From Impatiens glandulifera (Eukaryota > Streptophyta > Magnoliopsida > Ericales > Balsaminaceae), in assembly GCF_907164915.1 (NCBI RefSeq), contig NC_061866.1, positions 26,863,905-26,927,904 of the forward strand: 64,000 nucleotides of DNA, written 5' to 3'. The position numbers and the translations under genes were made by a program. A model generated the notes under the pieces. It worked only from the letters and a program-made list of their open reading frames with translations. It had not been told where the DNA came from and searched no databases. This document shows, piece after piece, positions 22,350 to 33,375 of this stretch. Each line of letters opens with the position of its first letter. The stretch's first letter is position 1.

Positions 22350-23095
22350 TATAATATTAACCACAACTTTATGGTAAAACTGTGGTTATTATTCATTTAT
22401 TAATATTCATTAAATAAATATTAACCACGGTTTTACTAAAGCCTTGATTAATAAAGAAGAGCTACTGGAAAATTATTATTCATTAAATGAATATTAACCA
22501 CGACTTTGATAATACTGTGGTTAATAAAGAAGAGCTACTGGAAAATTATTGTTCATTAAATGAATATTAACCACGTCTTTGGTAATGCCGTGGTTAATAA
22601 AGAAGAACTACTGGAAAATTATTATTCATTAAATGAATATTAATCACAACTTTACTAATGCAGTGGTTAATAACCTATAATATTAACCACAATTTTATGG
22701 TAAAAATGTGGTTAATATTCATTTATGAATATTAACCACGCCTTTAGTAAAGCGTGGTTAATAAAGAAGAAATACTGAAAAAATATAATTCATTAAATGA
22801 GGATTAACCACGGCTTTACCAAAGACGTGGTTAATATTTAATGAATATTAAGCACAACTTTATCATAAAGTCGTGGTTAATATTCATTAAATTTTAACCA
22901 CGACTTTAGTAAGCCGTGGTTAAAAAGAAGAGCTATTGGAAAATTATTATTCATTAAATTAATATTAACCACGGCTTTGGTAAAACCGTGGTTAATAACC
23001 TATAATATTAACCATGTTTTTATGGTAAAACCGTGGTTAATATTCACTAAATGAATATTTAACATCGGTGTACAATAACGCCGATGTTATTAACC
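22350..23095. repeat. Array of ~73-bp units with palindromic cores (outer CACTA subterminal)
   Basis: Units begin TTAATAAAGAAGAGCTACTG at 22448, 22521 and 22594, a spacing of exactly 73 bp. Each holds a hairpin of the form TTAACCACG...CGTGGTTAA with a short AT-rich loop. Further diverged copies follow to about 23060. This is the continuation of the left subterminal region interrupted at 17925. Confidence 0.85.
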
Positions 23096-24021
23096 TACAT
23101 AAATTAAATTCTTTCTTCTTTTTTCCGTCTTCTTTCTCTCTTCTCCGCTCTGTAGCCGCAAGAAATTTCTCTCATGATTCTTCTCCGCAGTCGCAAGCCT
23201 CCGTCCATCGTTCGTTCGTCGCGCCGCCTCCTTACTCCGTATGCCACGCCTCCTCTTTCCTCTGTCCACCGTGTTTCCTCTTCTTTCAACCAATTAAACC
23301 TTCAATTTCACATCAAGCTCTATTGATCGTTTTGTTGTGAGTTCCAATTTCACCTCTTATATTCTTAATATTACTTTATAAATTTACTTTCTTTACATAC
23401 AAGTTAATCACTTCAAATTATGTTTTCAGATGCCTGGAGATATTGTTTTAGACCTCACCAACATGACTAATCAATTTGTTAAACTTGGAGGTGGTTTACA
23501 TCATGTCATGTTTGTTTTAGTTAGATCTCCTTTATTTGTGAAGAATGTTTGATCGCATTAGGATTATACCCACATGAACTTCATTGGAATTGTTAATTTT
23601 TGTTGTTCACAAGCTAAAAACTAATAATAAACATATTATGTTTGTTTGTAAATTTGAAGGAATTTGATGTAAATTCTATCAGCAAGATTGGGAAGTTGAG
23701 ATTTAAGAAACCAAATAAGTACTGGGTTGAAAGCTCCCATAAGAGGGTGAGTATTGAACTAAAGTTTTCATTATACTTTGTCTATGTATGGATTGCTTAA
23801 AAAAATATTCAATTTACCTATTTTTTCACACTCTAGGTCAGCCAACAACAAGAAACGCTATGGAGGAGAATATGAACATGCAGCAACGGATGGAACAAGA
23901 ACATGCAACAACGAATGAACAATATATATGTGAAATTGAAGAAATGCGCGCACTAGTATTCGCACAACAAGAGTCTATAAGAACGTTCACGTCTAGGATG
24001 CCCCTTCCTCCCTCCGATTAG
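23096..24021 (+). pseudogene. Small gene remnant of the outer CACTA, transposase-accessory-like tail
   Basis: After a CT-rich leader (23100-23300), an ATG near 23431 opens MPGDIVLDLTNMTNQFVKLG. After AT-rich, intron-like stretches, a last exon-like segment (about 23835-24021) encodes a coiled coil with EENMNMQQRMEQEHATTNEQ and EIEEMRALVFAQQESIRTF, then a stop. Such Gln/Glu-rich coiled-coil tails occur in the plant Ptta/En/Spm family of CACTA-encoded proteins. The identification is tentative; no DNA-binding domain survives. Confidence 0.45.
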
Positions 24022-24179
24022 TAGGAATTGACGTATATTTCAGATTTTTATTGTAATGCAATTTTAGATGCTTTAAAATTTTTGAAATTTGGTGATTTTT
24101 ATTTATGAATGGTTCTTATGAATGGTATTTTTATGAATTGTCTTTTTTATTTATGAAACAGGTTTCATAAAATTTAAAA

Positions 24180-24532
24180 AATAGTCAAAAACTCGAAACC
24201 AAACAATATCAACGTCGACGTTAGGAGGAGAGCCGACGTTAATGATATCATTTTATTAACCACGTCTTTATTCTAAAGTTGTGGTTAAAAATATCATTTA
24301 TTAACCACGGTTTTAGGGGAAGATCACCGTGTTTAAAAATAAAAAACAAATAACGTCCAAATCATTAACATCGACGGATGACGGTTTTGGTAGCTAACAT
24401 TAATAAGTATTAACGTCGGCATTTGGGTTTTTAACGACGGTTTTGGTAGCTAACGTTAATAAGTATTAACGTCGGCATTAGGTCTTTTAACGACTGTTTT
24501 TGCCGTCGCTAATAGTATATTTTTCAGTAGTG
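24180..24532. repeat. Right subterminal repeats of the outer CACTA
   Basis: Repeats include ATCAACGTCGACGTTAGG, a twice-repeated TTTTGGTAGCTAACRTTAAT block with AAGTATTAACGTCGGCATT, and CCACGTCTTTATTCTAAAG hairpins. The array ends in the CACTA terminus at 24532. Confidence 0.75.
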
Positions 24533-24833
24533 TAGTGACATTGTATAAGAAAATAAAATAAAATTATAACAAACATAAAGACATGATATAATATTATTAG
24601 ATCCTTGGTCGATTTTAAAGGTTAATAATTTTTGCTTTTTCTCATACTATTTTTGGAATTTCCTTCTATTACAGCTCACCCTTTGTTTTTTTTTCATTTG
24701 TTTCTAATCACTTATTGTTAATGTCTAAAATATTTATAGTACCAATTTATCTGGGAAACATTTGAGATTTTTTCTTTAAAATTATTTGGAGTTTTAGTAC
24801 TCATCAGGATTAAGGATTAATTTAGAGGTGGGA

Positions 24834-24978
24834 AAACCCACCAAGTTAGTTCAATGGTAAAGTCGGCTTAAAAAAACAAAATATTACGGATTTAATTCTA
24901 TCTAGAAGCACTTTAAGTTGAAGCGAGGGCCATGACTGTGGGTGTCATGCTAATTCTCCTTAATTCAAGAAAAAAAAA
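24834..24978 (+). mobile_element. tRNA-derived SINE with target duplication
   Basis: About 145 bp. It begins with an A-box-like AGTTCAATGGTAAAGTCGG, has a decayed B-box-like GGATTTAATTCTATC, a body containing GAAGCGAGGGCCATGACTG, and ends in an A-rich tail. The flanks TTAGAGGTGGGA (24822-24833) and TTAGAGATGGTA (24979-24990) agree at 10 of 12 positions, as expected for an aged TSD. It would depend on a LINE for movement. Confidence 0.68.
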
Positions 24979-25021
24979 TTAGAGATGGTAAATTGTTGTT
25001 ATTTTATTTCAACCACATAAT

Positions 25022-25863
25022 TGTTAGAAATATTGTCTTGAAATAAATTACAGAAATATATATAAAATTATGTACAAATTAATGAAATAAATAAAATATA
25101 TGAATAACAAAATCACCGATTGAGATGTTGATTCGAGGCATGTGTTAGACACATTTCCCTTAAAACAGTTTCATCATCTCCTTTTTGTGCTGGAGCTTAT
25201 CGTAGATGACTGTCTCCCATGGTACAACGAATCCAGTAGTGATTCTGCATTGAAATCACTACTCGTCGAACTTGATCAGCGTACTTAAACTATCATCAGG
25301 TTTCAACGGAAATATCGAGCAAAAAACTCGAAGAACACTCACAAAACAAGAAGAAGACTTTTGGAATTCTAGTGTGAGAAAGAATGATATGATGAAGTGA
25401 GTTTTAGATTAGAGATGAGAGATTTTATATTGTTGAAAAGTTAAACCATTAAATAAAATCATCATTTGATCCAACTGTTGGCATTGTTTGCCTCTTCATT
25501 ACCTTAACGTTTTTCTATTCATTATAGAGTAATTGTTTGCCAAAACAATTAAGACATTTACAATTCAATACTAACGTTACATGGTTTTCCAATTTATTAA
25601 TAATAATATTAATTATCATAACAAATAATAATAATAACAAACTCATGTAAGTTACACTACAAATTAACAACATTTTGTTAATTGGTCATCAAGGCATTTT
25701 AAATCAATTAATTTAAATTAATTGATTTAAATTATACATTTGGATCAAATTTCACCTTTTAATTCACGTTTGAATTTAATGTGAATTTGATTTTATTTTA
25801 TTACCCACGTACTAATTTTCATTCATTAATGGAATTTATAGAACTAGTTTAAAAATTCCAACA
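25022..25863 (-). repeat. 3' LTR (842 bp) of the decayed copia
   Basis: Starts TGTTAGAAATATTG and ends ATTCCAACA on the plus strand. It is alignable throughout with 30072-30917, with small substitutions and a microsatellite length difference (AAT repeats near 25635 and 30675). Confidence 0.9.
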
Positions 25864-25874
25864 ATCCCCCATAT
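25864..25874 (-). other. Polypurine tract of the decayed copia
   Basis: The minus strand reads ATATGGGGGAT directly before the LTR (TGTTGG...), the expected site for plus-strand priming. Confidence 0.75.
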
Positions 25875-26279
25875 TAATGGAAATTAAAAGATTAACCCGG
25901 TGAAAGGTTCAAAAGTTGAATTCTACATAGGATAGATAGGTGTAACACTTTGAACCTTCCCTTATGAAATTATATAACTTTACTAGCCGATTTGTAGACT
26001 CGATGTCCTTGAACTATTCAGCCATTTGTGTAAACGATTACACACTTTCACATAGAATTCTCCCTGATACATATCAAGCTCTCATGGTTGTGTCTGTTTT
26101 GTCCATGAAACACGCGCCTGGTTCCGTGAGAGGGTCTAGAATTGAGCCGTGCAATTCTTTTGAAGCGGCCCCACTTCTCCCTCACATAGGTGATCTCTTT
26201 GCTCGTAAAGAATCATTAAAAGCGATATACTTATCCTCGTCAAATTATATATTATTTCGTTATAGGATTAATCCTCAAC

Positions 26280-26660
26280 AATAACTTTCCAAGTCAGTAC
26301 AATTAGGTTGTCCCATTGAACCTAGTTCTTGGGATCTCCAGTCTGCATAGGTTGGGTTTTCCTTCATACAAACTTATAGTAGGCTAATGTCTCAAAAGAC
26401 TTCAAACTATCTCTATATTCAATAATCTGATTAGTGGATCCACAATGTTATCTTTGACTTACATAGTCAAATTTGATAACTCCATTAGAGAGTATAGTCT
26501 AATGACATTATATCTAAGACGTGTATGTCTAGACTTGTCATCGACTCTAAACTTGTCCAATTTCTAATTACTATCACAATAATTAGAAATTTATGTTGGT
26601 ACATTCTTAGTTAACCTTGGAACGTCTTCTAATAAGTAGCATAGTCATTCGTACATGCTT
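26280..26660 (-). pseudogene. copia RNase H remnant
   Basis: Minus-strand translation with stops gives KSRHTRLRYNVIRLY, VKDNIVDPLIRLLN and, in another frame, NPTYADWRSQELGSMGQP. These match the conserved end of a common plant copia pol (a KSRHI...RH segment, a VKSKDNVSDPLTK-like segment and a YADWRSQELGSMG-like C-terminus; recalled from the family). It is the only recognisable protein relic in this element. Confidence 0.75.
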
Positions 26661-27609
26661 ATCATTTAATTTTTATGAAAATATTGTATATTTGGCTAAC
26701 TATTAGACAAAATGTATTTGAACTATTTTGCCTTCGTGTAAACGATTATATATTTTACATAAAAATATTTTATTTTTCGACATAAATCAAAAATATAGAT
26801 TATAACCTTTAATCTACCCATCATAAGTTTCTTAGAAGATTTACATACGTAGATTGCACTTCTAAGTGTAAACATATTCACTTTAAGACGTAAAGTCTTT
26901 TATTTAATAATATCAATATATCATTTGATAACAACATGATATTTCGCTTAGTGCAATTCATATCCTTTATGAATTTAATCATTTTTATCGTAATTTTCAA
27001 CGATAAAAATATCGTACAAAAGACACGTAATGAAATAATTTTTATTGTCTTCATGATATATATAATTGTCACATCCACTTTTTAATAAAAGTATGATCAA
27101 ATTTTCATATCATTATTATAAAATTTGTTATAAGTCATATCAAGACTTTATAAACTTTCTTTTTCATTTATTTCATAAAATCCTTTTGAAGACATTGGTT
27201 CTTTAAAGTTTTATGAAAATAATGTCAAAATATGACACGTTTTTTGATTTCAAAATCCTCAAATCTAAAATATCGATTTGAACACCAACTCAGCAAATAT
27301 AAACAAGACATTTTCTTGTTATTTTATTTCTTTATATAAAGTTGCGCAACTTTATCTTTTATAGAGAACATATTTCTCTAACAACAAATTATTTTTAAAT
27401 TTATCATAATATACACAATTATTTTTGTGTTATAATCAATAAAAATATTTGCCCCCACATTCGTGTTGGTATCCTTTTTAAATCATACACATTTGTATGA
27501 TTTAAATCAATGATTTTCTAATCAAGAAATTGTCACACAGTTCTTTTACAGATTTCTTTTATTATACTTATCATACAATGAATAAGATAACTATATCATA
27601 AATATTTAT

Positions 27610-29235
27610 ATGAATAAAATATAATTTCTACACAAGAGATTAGAATGTTTATTCATATATAAATCATTCTTCACATAATCTCTACATAAGAAATTAAAAA
27701 TATTTAATCAATTAAAATATTTATTTCAACACTTAATTTCTATGAAAGAAATTAGAATATTGAATTAAATAAATATTCACCATATCACATGATTTCTACA
27801 AAAGAAATTATAATGTTTCAAGCATCTTTGACCGAAGTCGCTTAAACATTTATTTCCGGTTGCACATTTGTATCCCGTAATATCGGCACGTTTCCATCCC
27901 GTAATATCGGCACATTTGTCACATTATTCTAAAATCAAACAATACTTTGCTTGTAATTATTTGATTTCAAAATTATGAAATTAAGTAAGTCTTAATGATG
28001 CAATTGAACAATGTATATCAAATATATTATATAAAACCAAAATTAATATATCCATATATATGAAATTATATATTATTTCTTCTTTCATTTTAGTCACCAC
28101 GATGACAAAACAACTATAATATATATAGTCAATAACATAGAAACGTAATCAAATAAATAATATGTCATATATATTATTAAATATATATATATACAACTTC
28201 ATTTATCATTAAAAATACCGTTTAAAAAATACATGATAATTAATTAGAATATTAATTATTACACTTAATTAGAATGTTGATCATTTATTTTTAATCAAAT
28301 ATAAAACTATCTAATTATATAAATAAATATTCATGTCATCAATTATTCGTTTCTTAATTAGTTTAATGACGTTTAACATTCTATAACAAATCTTTGTCAA
28401 TCAAAGAACACATGATTTGTGACAAATTTCAAAATTATCTATTAAAATAAAAATAGATAGAAAATAAATCTTAATTTATATATATATATATTTATATTTC
28501 TAGATAATCATACTTATTATGAATAACATGAATCATCATATTATTAGCTAATATGCATGATTTATATTAATAATCATTTAGCACATAATCAAATTAAATA
28601 TAACTACAAATATATTTCATATCTTAATCGAATCACTTACATTGTTATGTTTTGAACAATAATCGACGTGAAACGACTATGCATTCTCAAAATAAATCTG
28701 AGTAGATTGTTCTCACCGAGACAATTTTTGCGAAGACAATTTCGACTAACATAGTCGTGTCTCTTTAAATGCATGATAAGAATTAGTTCTAAAATAAATA
28801 ACTTATTTAATGTCATTATACATATGGCCTTCATTTTCTGTCATTATGAATCACATAATTTCTATAGTGCCCCATTTCATTTCATTTAATAATTTTTACA
28901 CAAGAAATTAGAATGATTCTAACATCCATGGTTAAAATCATTTTGAAAAATCAAATTTCCATATAAGACATTGTTATGGGCACTCATTCATCTCATAATT
29001 TTTGCATAAGAAATTGGAATGGTTTCAACATCAATGACTAATGTCATTTTAACTAGTTAGATTTGTACAAAGAAATCATTGATCATTCCATTCATTTCAT
29101 AATTTCTACACAAGAAATTGAAATGGTTTCAACGTAAATGACTAATGTCATTTTATCACATCCGATTTCTACAAAAGAAATCAACGTAAATGACTAATGT
29201 CATTTTATCACGTCAGATTTCTACAAAAAATATCA
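27610..29235. repeat. Dispersed self-complementary TTTCTACAMAAGAAAT motif series
   Basis: The motif AATTTCTACACAAGAAATTA, with variants, recurs at irregular intervals, for example near 27627, 27685, 27740, 27789, 28895, 28990, 29100, 29165 and 29215. The later copies sit in ~50-95-bp repeats together with GACTAATGTCATTTTATCAC. Each copy is an inverted repeat (TTTCT...AGAAA). Confidence 0.7.
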
Positions 29236-30071
29236 TCTCTTCATCCGGATTCGAAAAAGGGACCTCCCTTCCGTCACGCACCATTGCATCTGAACTTCAA
29301 ACCACTACAATGCGCCATGTCATTGTTGTACCGCTTTTATGACCTTTTATCTTCTTTTTAGAGACAACTTATACTTCATATTTGACTAGACTCTGTCAAC
29401 AAATGAATATATACACATTTAAAAAGATAACTTATTATCATAATAAAACGTAATATATAAAACAATATATAAATAAAGATATCATCTCTCTTTATTTATT
29501 AAATCATCTTACCATATTCTTATTAATTATATTGCTTAATTAAAAAAAATGTATATATTATAATTAATTATTTTAAAACTGAAACCATATGTTTCAATTA
29601 TAATTAATTTTAACACCATAAATTTTATAAAAATTGAAAGCTAACATATTAGTTACTTTCTTATTTTCATTCATTATTATTAATAATTTTAATAACCAAA
29701 CAAATCTACAAAATAAAAATAGAACAAATTAAATTAATTATGTTCTAATTTATTTTATATATAACATTTATATAATGAATATACATATTAATGTTCTTTG
29801 AGAAAAATTTTATATCAAAATATTAGCTTATAAAATTAAGCTTAAACAACATATATAAGAACATATGTGTTAATAATCAACATATTTATATACAATAAAG
29901 ACTTATCTTTATTTGTTGATTTTTTTTCTTAAGATGAATAATTTTTATTTTTCAAAATGAGCATAATCTCTTTCGCAACACCGCGACTCGTATTTCTGAA
30001 ACATCAATGAAAAAAAATATTCGATGGCGCAAGCTCTTAAATAGCTTAGCACAAAAAAACTGTTTTAAAAT

Positions 30072-30917
30072 TGTTAAAAATATTGTCTTGAAATAAATTA
30101 CAGAAATATATATAAAATGATGTACAAATAAATGAAATAAATAAAATATATGAAGAACACAATCACCGATTGAGATGTTGATTCGAGGCATGTCTTAGAC
30201 ACATTTTCCTTAAAACAGTTTCATCGTCTCCCGTTTGTGCTGGAGCTTATCGTAAATGGCTGTCTCCCAGGGTACAACGAATCCAGTAGTGATTCTTCAC
30301 TGAAATCACTACTCGTCGAACTTGATCAGCGTACCTGAACTATCACCGGGTTTCAACGGAAATATCGAGTAAAGAACTCGAAGAACACTCACAAAATAAG
30401 AAGAAGACTTTTGAAATTCTAGAGTGAGAAAGAATGATATGATGAAGTGAGTTTTAGATTAGAGATGAGAGATTTTAAATTGTTGAAAAGTTAAACCATT
30501 AAATAAAATCATCATTTGATCCAACGGTTGACATTGTTTGTCTCTTCATTATCTTAACGTTTTTCTCTTCATTATAGAGTGATTGTTTGTCAAAACAATT
30601 AAGGTATTTACAATTCAATACTAACATTACATGGTTTTCTAATTTATTAATAATAATATTAATTATCATAACAAATAATAATAATAATAATAATAAATGT
30701 AAGTTACACTACAAATTAACAACATTTTGTTAATTGGTCATCAGGGCATTTTAGATCAATTAATTTAAATTAATTGATTTAAATTATACATTTAGATCAA
30801 ATTTCACCTTTTAATTCACGTGTTTGAATTCAATGTGAATTTGATTTTATTTTATTACCCACATACTAATTTCCATTCATTAATAGCATTTATAGAACTA
30901 GTTGAAAAATTCCAACA
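30072..30917 (-). repeat. 5' LTR (846 bp) of the decayed copia
   Basis: Begins TGTTAAAAATATTG and ends ATTCCAACA, mirroring the left LTR. No clear tRNA-iMet primer site is present immediately inside it (left of 30072), so the primer site has decayed or is unusual. Confidence 0.88.
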
Positions 30918-30922
30918 ATAAT

Positions 30923-31946
30923 TATGACTCCATAAACACTCCACAAATCAAATCAAATAATTCATTTGATATTTTTAATTTATGTCATACAGATTTTAAA
31001 TAAACATCATTCTAAATTTTATTAGATGCAATGAATCAATCAAATAATAAAAAAAAAAAGGCAATAATGTGAAAAGAGATGATATATATAGAATGGATTG
31101 TTTATTTTTAATGTAAACACTTGTTTGCCAATGATTATTTGAATAACCAGAGAAAAACAAATGATGATAATAATGATTTTGAAGAAGTGAAAAAAATTAG
31201 TAAAAAATTTAAAAAGTATTAATAATATATAAATAAAATAATAATTTTAAATAAAAAATATTTTAATATTTTAGATATTAAATTGAATATTTGTTGGACC
31301 AGAGTAGTAAAATGAAGAAAAAATTAAACTATTTAAATAAACAAAAATCCAAAGTAGGCCTAAGCTAGCAAATCACATGCAACTAGCTAGTTAATTATAG
31401 CCACACATGAATATCTGATATTATGGTACACTTACACTGATGAATGCAACTAGCTAGTTAATTATAGCCACATATGAATATCTGATATTATGGTACACTT
31501 ACACTGATATGATTCTCACCATTTTTGAGTGTTGATATTGAAAGAGGGAGAAGGTAGAGACTTGGAACAAAATCAGGACCAAATGAAATCTCTCCTGCTA
31601 CTACAGTAGACATGGTTCAATATTAATTAATCTAATCCATCATTGATTTTATCTATACTATATATTCTTTATCTACTCTTTCAAACTCTAATTATTTTGT
31701 TTGATATTAATGGGTTTGTTTTCAAATAATATGAAAATTCTTGTTTAATAGAAAGTTAATATTTTTTGTTGTCTATAATTAGGGACAATTAGAAATTAGA
31801 GTTTAATTGGTCTTGAAAACAATTTGGGTAAGTTTGATGAAAAAAAAGTCATAAATAAAACAGATATATGATGTTGGTTTAAATTATTATGATAGTACGA
31901 AGACTTAAAAGCCTGTCTTCTTATTTTTATTTCAAAGTTTCACCCT
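30923..31946. other. AT-rich spacer with a 67-bp tandem duplication
   Basis: No coding similarity. At 31379-31508 a 67-bp unit beginning GCAACTAGCTAGTTAATTAT occurs twice in tandem with one or two differences. The spacer ends at the CCCGAGCT target duplication of the Mutator-like element. Confidence 0.8.
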
Positions 31947-31954
31947 CCCGAGCT

Positions 31955-32040
31955 GGGAAATTTGAGGAAATGACCCCAAAATAAGGCCAAATAGTCGATG
32001 GTGCGGGGGGATAATTTTTATAGCGCTGGTGACCCCCAAA
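31955..32040 (+). repeat. Left terminal inverted repeat of the MULE
   Basis: 86 bp ending AGCGCTGGTGACCCCCAAA. It differs from the right TIR only at one position (AATAGTCGATGG against AATAGCCGATGG). Confidence 0.95.
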
Positions 32041-32060
32041 TTTTTTAATGACCATTTTAC

Positions 32061-32098
32061 CCATGCGTCACGCACCCTCCAGATGCGTGACGCACCCT
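32061..32098. repeat. GCGTCACGC motif pair next to the left TIR
   Basis: ATGCGTCACGCACCCTCC is followed by ATGCGTGACGCACCC, the same motif in both orientations. The mirror position near the right TIR (40223-40257) holds GGTGCGTCACGCAATGG and GGTGCGTGACGCAACGG. Confidence 0.8.
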
Positions 32099-32485
32099 GA
32101 ACCCCATAAAGACTTAATTTTTTTTCATTTTCGTTTCAGTTTCTCTCTCATCCAGCCCGTCTTCTCCGCCGCTCCGCCGTGAAACCCTAATGGTGGCGGA
32201 GAAGATTTTCTCTTCTTTTTCAGCGATGAAGAACGAATCGAAGAGGCACCGTCGACCATGGCACCATATTCAACGGCCTATAGCTTCGAAGAACATCCAA
32301 TGGAGACGAGTTTGCACAGCGCTGAGGATTTCGAACAAATTGACATTTCATTCGACCATTCCACTATATTTTGTGTTTATTTCGTTATTGTTTGTTTCGA
32401 TTTCCTATTCAGTTCGTGTATATTTCCTTTACAGAACGTTCCTCATTCATTCGCTGATTCGTTGAATGCAGGTTGTTTGTTTGGT

Positions 32486-32720
32486 AGGATGCGTCACGTA
32501 GGATGCGTCAAGATGGATGCGTCAACATTGATGCGTCAAGTCGGATGCGTCAAGATGGATGCATCAACTGATGCGTCAACTCCGATGCGTCAACTCGGAT
32601 GCGTCAAGTCGGATGCGTCAAGATGGATGCGTCACTCCGATGCGTCAACTCCGATGCGTCAACTCGGATGCGTCAACTCCGATGCGTCAACTCGGATGCG
32701 TCAAGTAGGATACGATGCGT
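32486..32720 (+). repeat. GATGCGTCAA tandem array (~14-bp units) in the leader region
   Basis: About fifteen copies of GGATGCGTCAAG or ACTCGGATGCGTCA run with a 10-17-bp spacing. Several frames stay open across it and would give peptides such as MRQVGCVKMDAS, which I regard as repeat-derived. It lies between a CT-rich presumptive leader (32120-32180) and the ATG at 33376. Confidence 0.88.
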
Positions 32721-32929
32721 CACATTTATTTTTATTTTATATAAAAACCCAAATAAGCCTCGACCACTATTCATGCTCTCTCTCTCTCTCTCGCACCCGA
32801 CGACGCACCTGCCTCGACGACGCACCTGCCTCGACGACGCACCTGCCTCGACGTCTCTTCCTGCTCGTCTTCGTCTTCATCTTCTCGTTCATTCATTGAC
32901 TTCATGAGGTTAGTTTTAGTTATGTTTGT

Positions 32930-33215
32930 TTATGTTCATGTTAGGTTTTAGGGTTGGTTGCTTCTTGTTTGCAAATGGTTTATTCATGGTTTATGTTAGG
33001 GTTTAGGGTTGCTACATGCTTGCAAATGCTTCATGCATGTTTTATGTTATGTTTTTAGGGTTGCTTCTTGCTTTCAAATAGTTCATGCATGTTTTATGTT
33101 AGGGTTTTAGGGTAGGTTACTTCCTGCTTTCAAACGGTTCATGCATGTTTTATGTTAGGAATTAGGGTAGGATGCTTCTTGATTTCAAATGGTTCATGCA
33201 CGGTTTATGGGTTGG
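32930..33215 (+). repeat. ~62-bp tandem repeats in a presumptive 5'UTR intron
   Basis: About five units of the type GGTTCATGCATGTTTTATGT followed by TAGGGTTTTAGGGTAGGTTG and a CTTCTTG...TTTCAAA segment. A splice acceptor, TTTTGTAG, directly precedes the ATG at 33376, and a possible donor, ATGAG|GTTAGT, sits near 32907. The repeats therefore probably lie in an intron of the leader. Confidence 0.7.
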
Positions 33216-33225
33216 GTTGCGTCAA

Positions 33226-33280
33226 GCATCTGCGTCAAGCAGCTGCGTCAAGCAGCTGCTTGACGCATCTGACAGTTGTT
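33226..33280 (+). repeat. TGCGTCAAGCAGC array upstream of the protease-gene ATG
   Basis: Four units of the 12-bp type CTGCGTCAAGCA, the last inverted (GCTTGACGCATC). Confidence 0.85.
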
Positions 33281-33375
33281 TCTAGCTATTTTGACGGTTG
33301 TTTTTCTTCTCGTTTGTTTATATTTGTTGTGAAATGTTTTCACAAACATTGTTGTTTTTCTTTTCCCTTTTGTAG

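Larger units (their letters stand above)
17587..24532 (+). mobile_element. Outer CACTA (En/Spm) element, non-autonomous
   Basis: The left end is CACTAGTAATAAAATGG and the right end reads ...TATATTTTTCAGTAGTG, i.e. CACTACTGAAAAATATA on the other strand. The flanks are TAG (17584-17586) and TAG (24533-24535), the 3-bp TSD of CACTA elements. Both ends carry subterminal hairpin repeats of the CCACGGC...GCCGTGG or GTCGGC type. A second CACTA element splits the left subterminal region. Without it the element is about 2.5 kb, with only a small gene remnant and no transposase domain. Orientation is arbitrary. Confidence 0.88.
25022..30917 (-). mobile_element. Decayed Ty1/copia element with two LTRs (TSD ATAAT)
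   Basis: Two closely similar LTRs (25022-25863 and 30072-30917) are flanked by ATAAT on both sides (25017-25021 and 30918-30922). Orientation comes from a polypurine tract next to the left LTR and from RNase H remnants on the minus strand. The rest of the 4.2-kb interior has no long frame and consists of AT-rich and repetitive DNA. It is a dead copia element close to a LARD in structure. Confidence 0.85.

Noticed and set aside
22370..23060. CRISPR-like regularly spaced palindromes
   Set aside because: The window is plant DNA; units are contiguous tandem repeats without unique spacers and belong to a CACTA subterminal region.
24834..24900. tRNA gene
   Set aside because: A-box and B-box resemblance is partial, no cloverleaf can be formed, and a poly(A) with flanking duplication marks it as a SINE.
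25964..26284. 106-residue plus-strand open frame
   Set aside because: It lies opposite copia pol sequence of the decayed element, has no recognisable domain and is best explained as the antisense shadow of the pol end and polypurine region.
32258..32907. Two overlapping open frames of 213 and 102 residues
   Set aside because: Both cross the GATGCGTCAA array and a GACGCACCTGCCTCGAC repeat, which stay open in several frames; composition is repeat-driven and no domain is visible. Most likely leader sequence.
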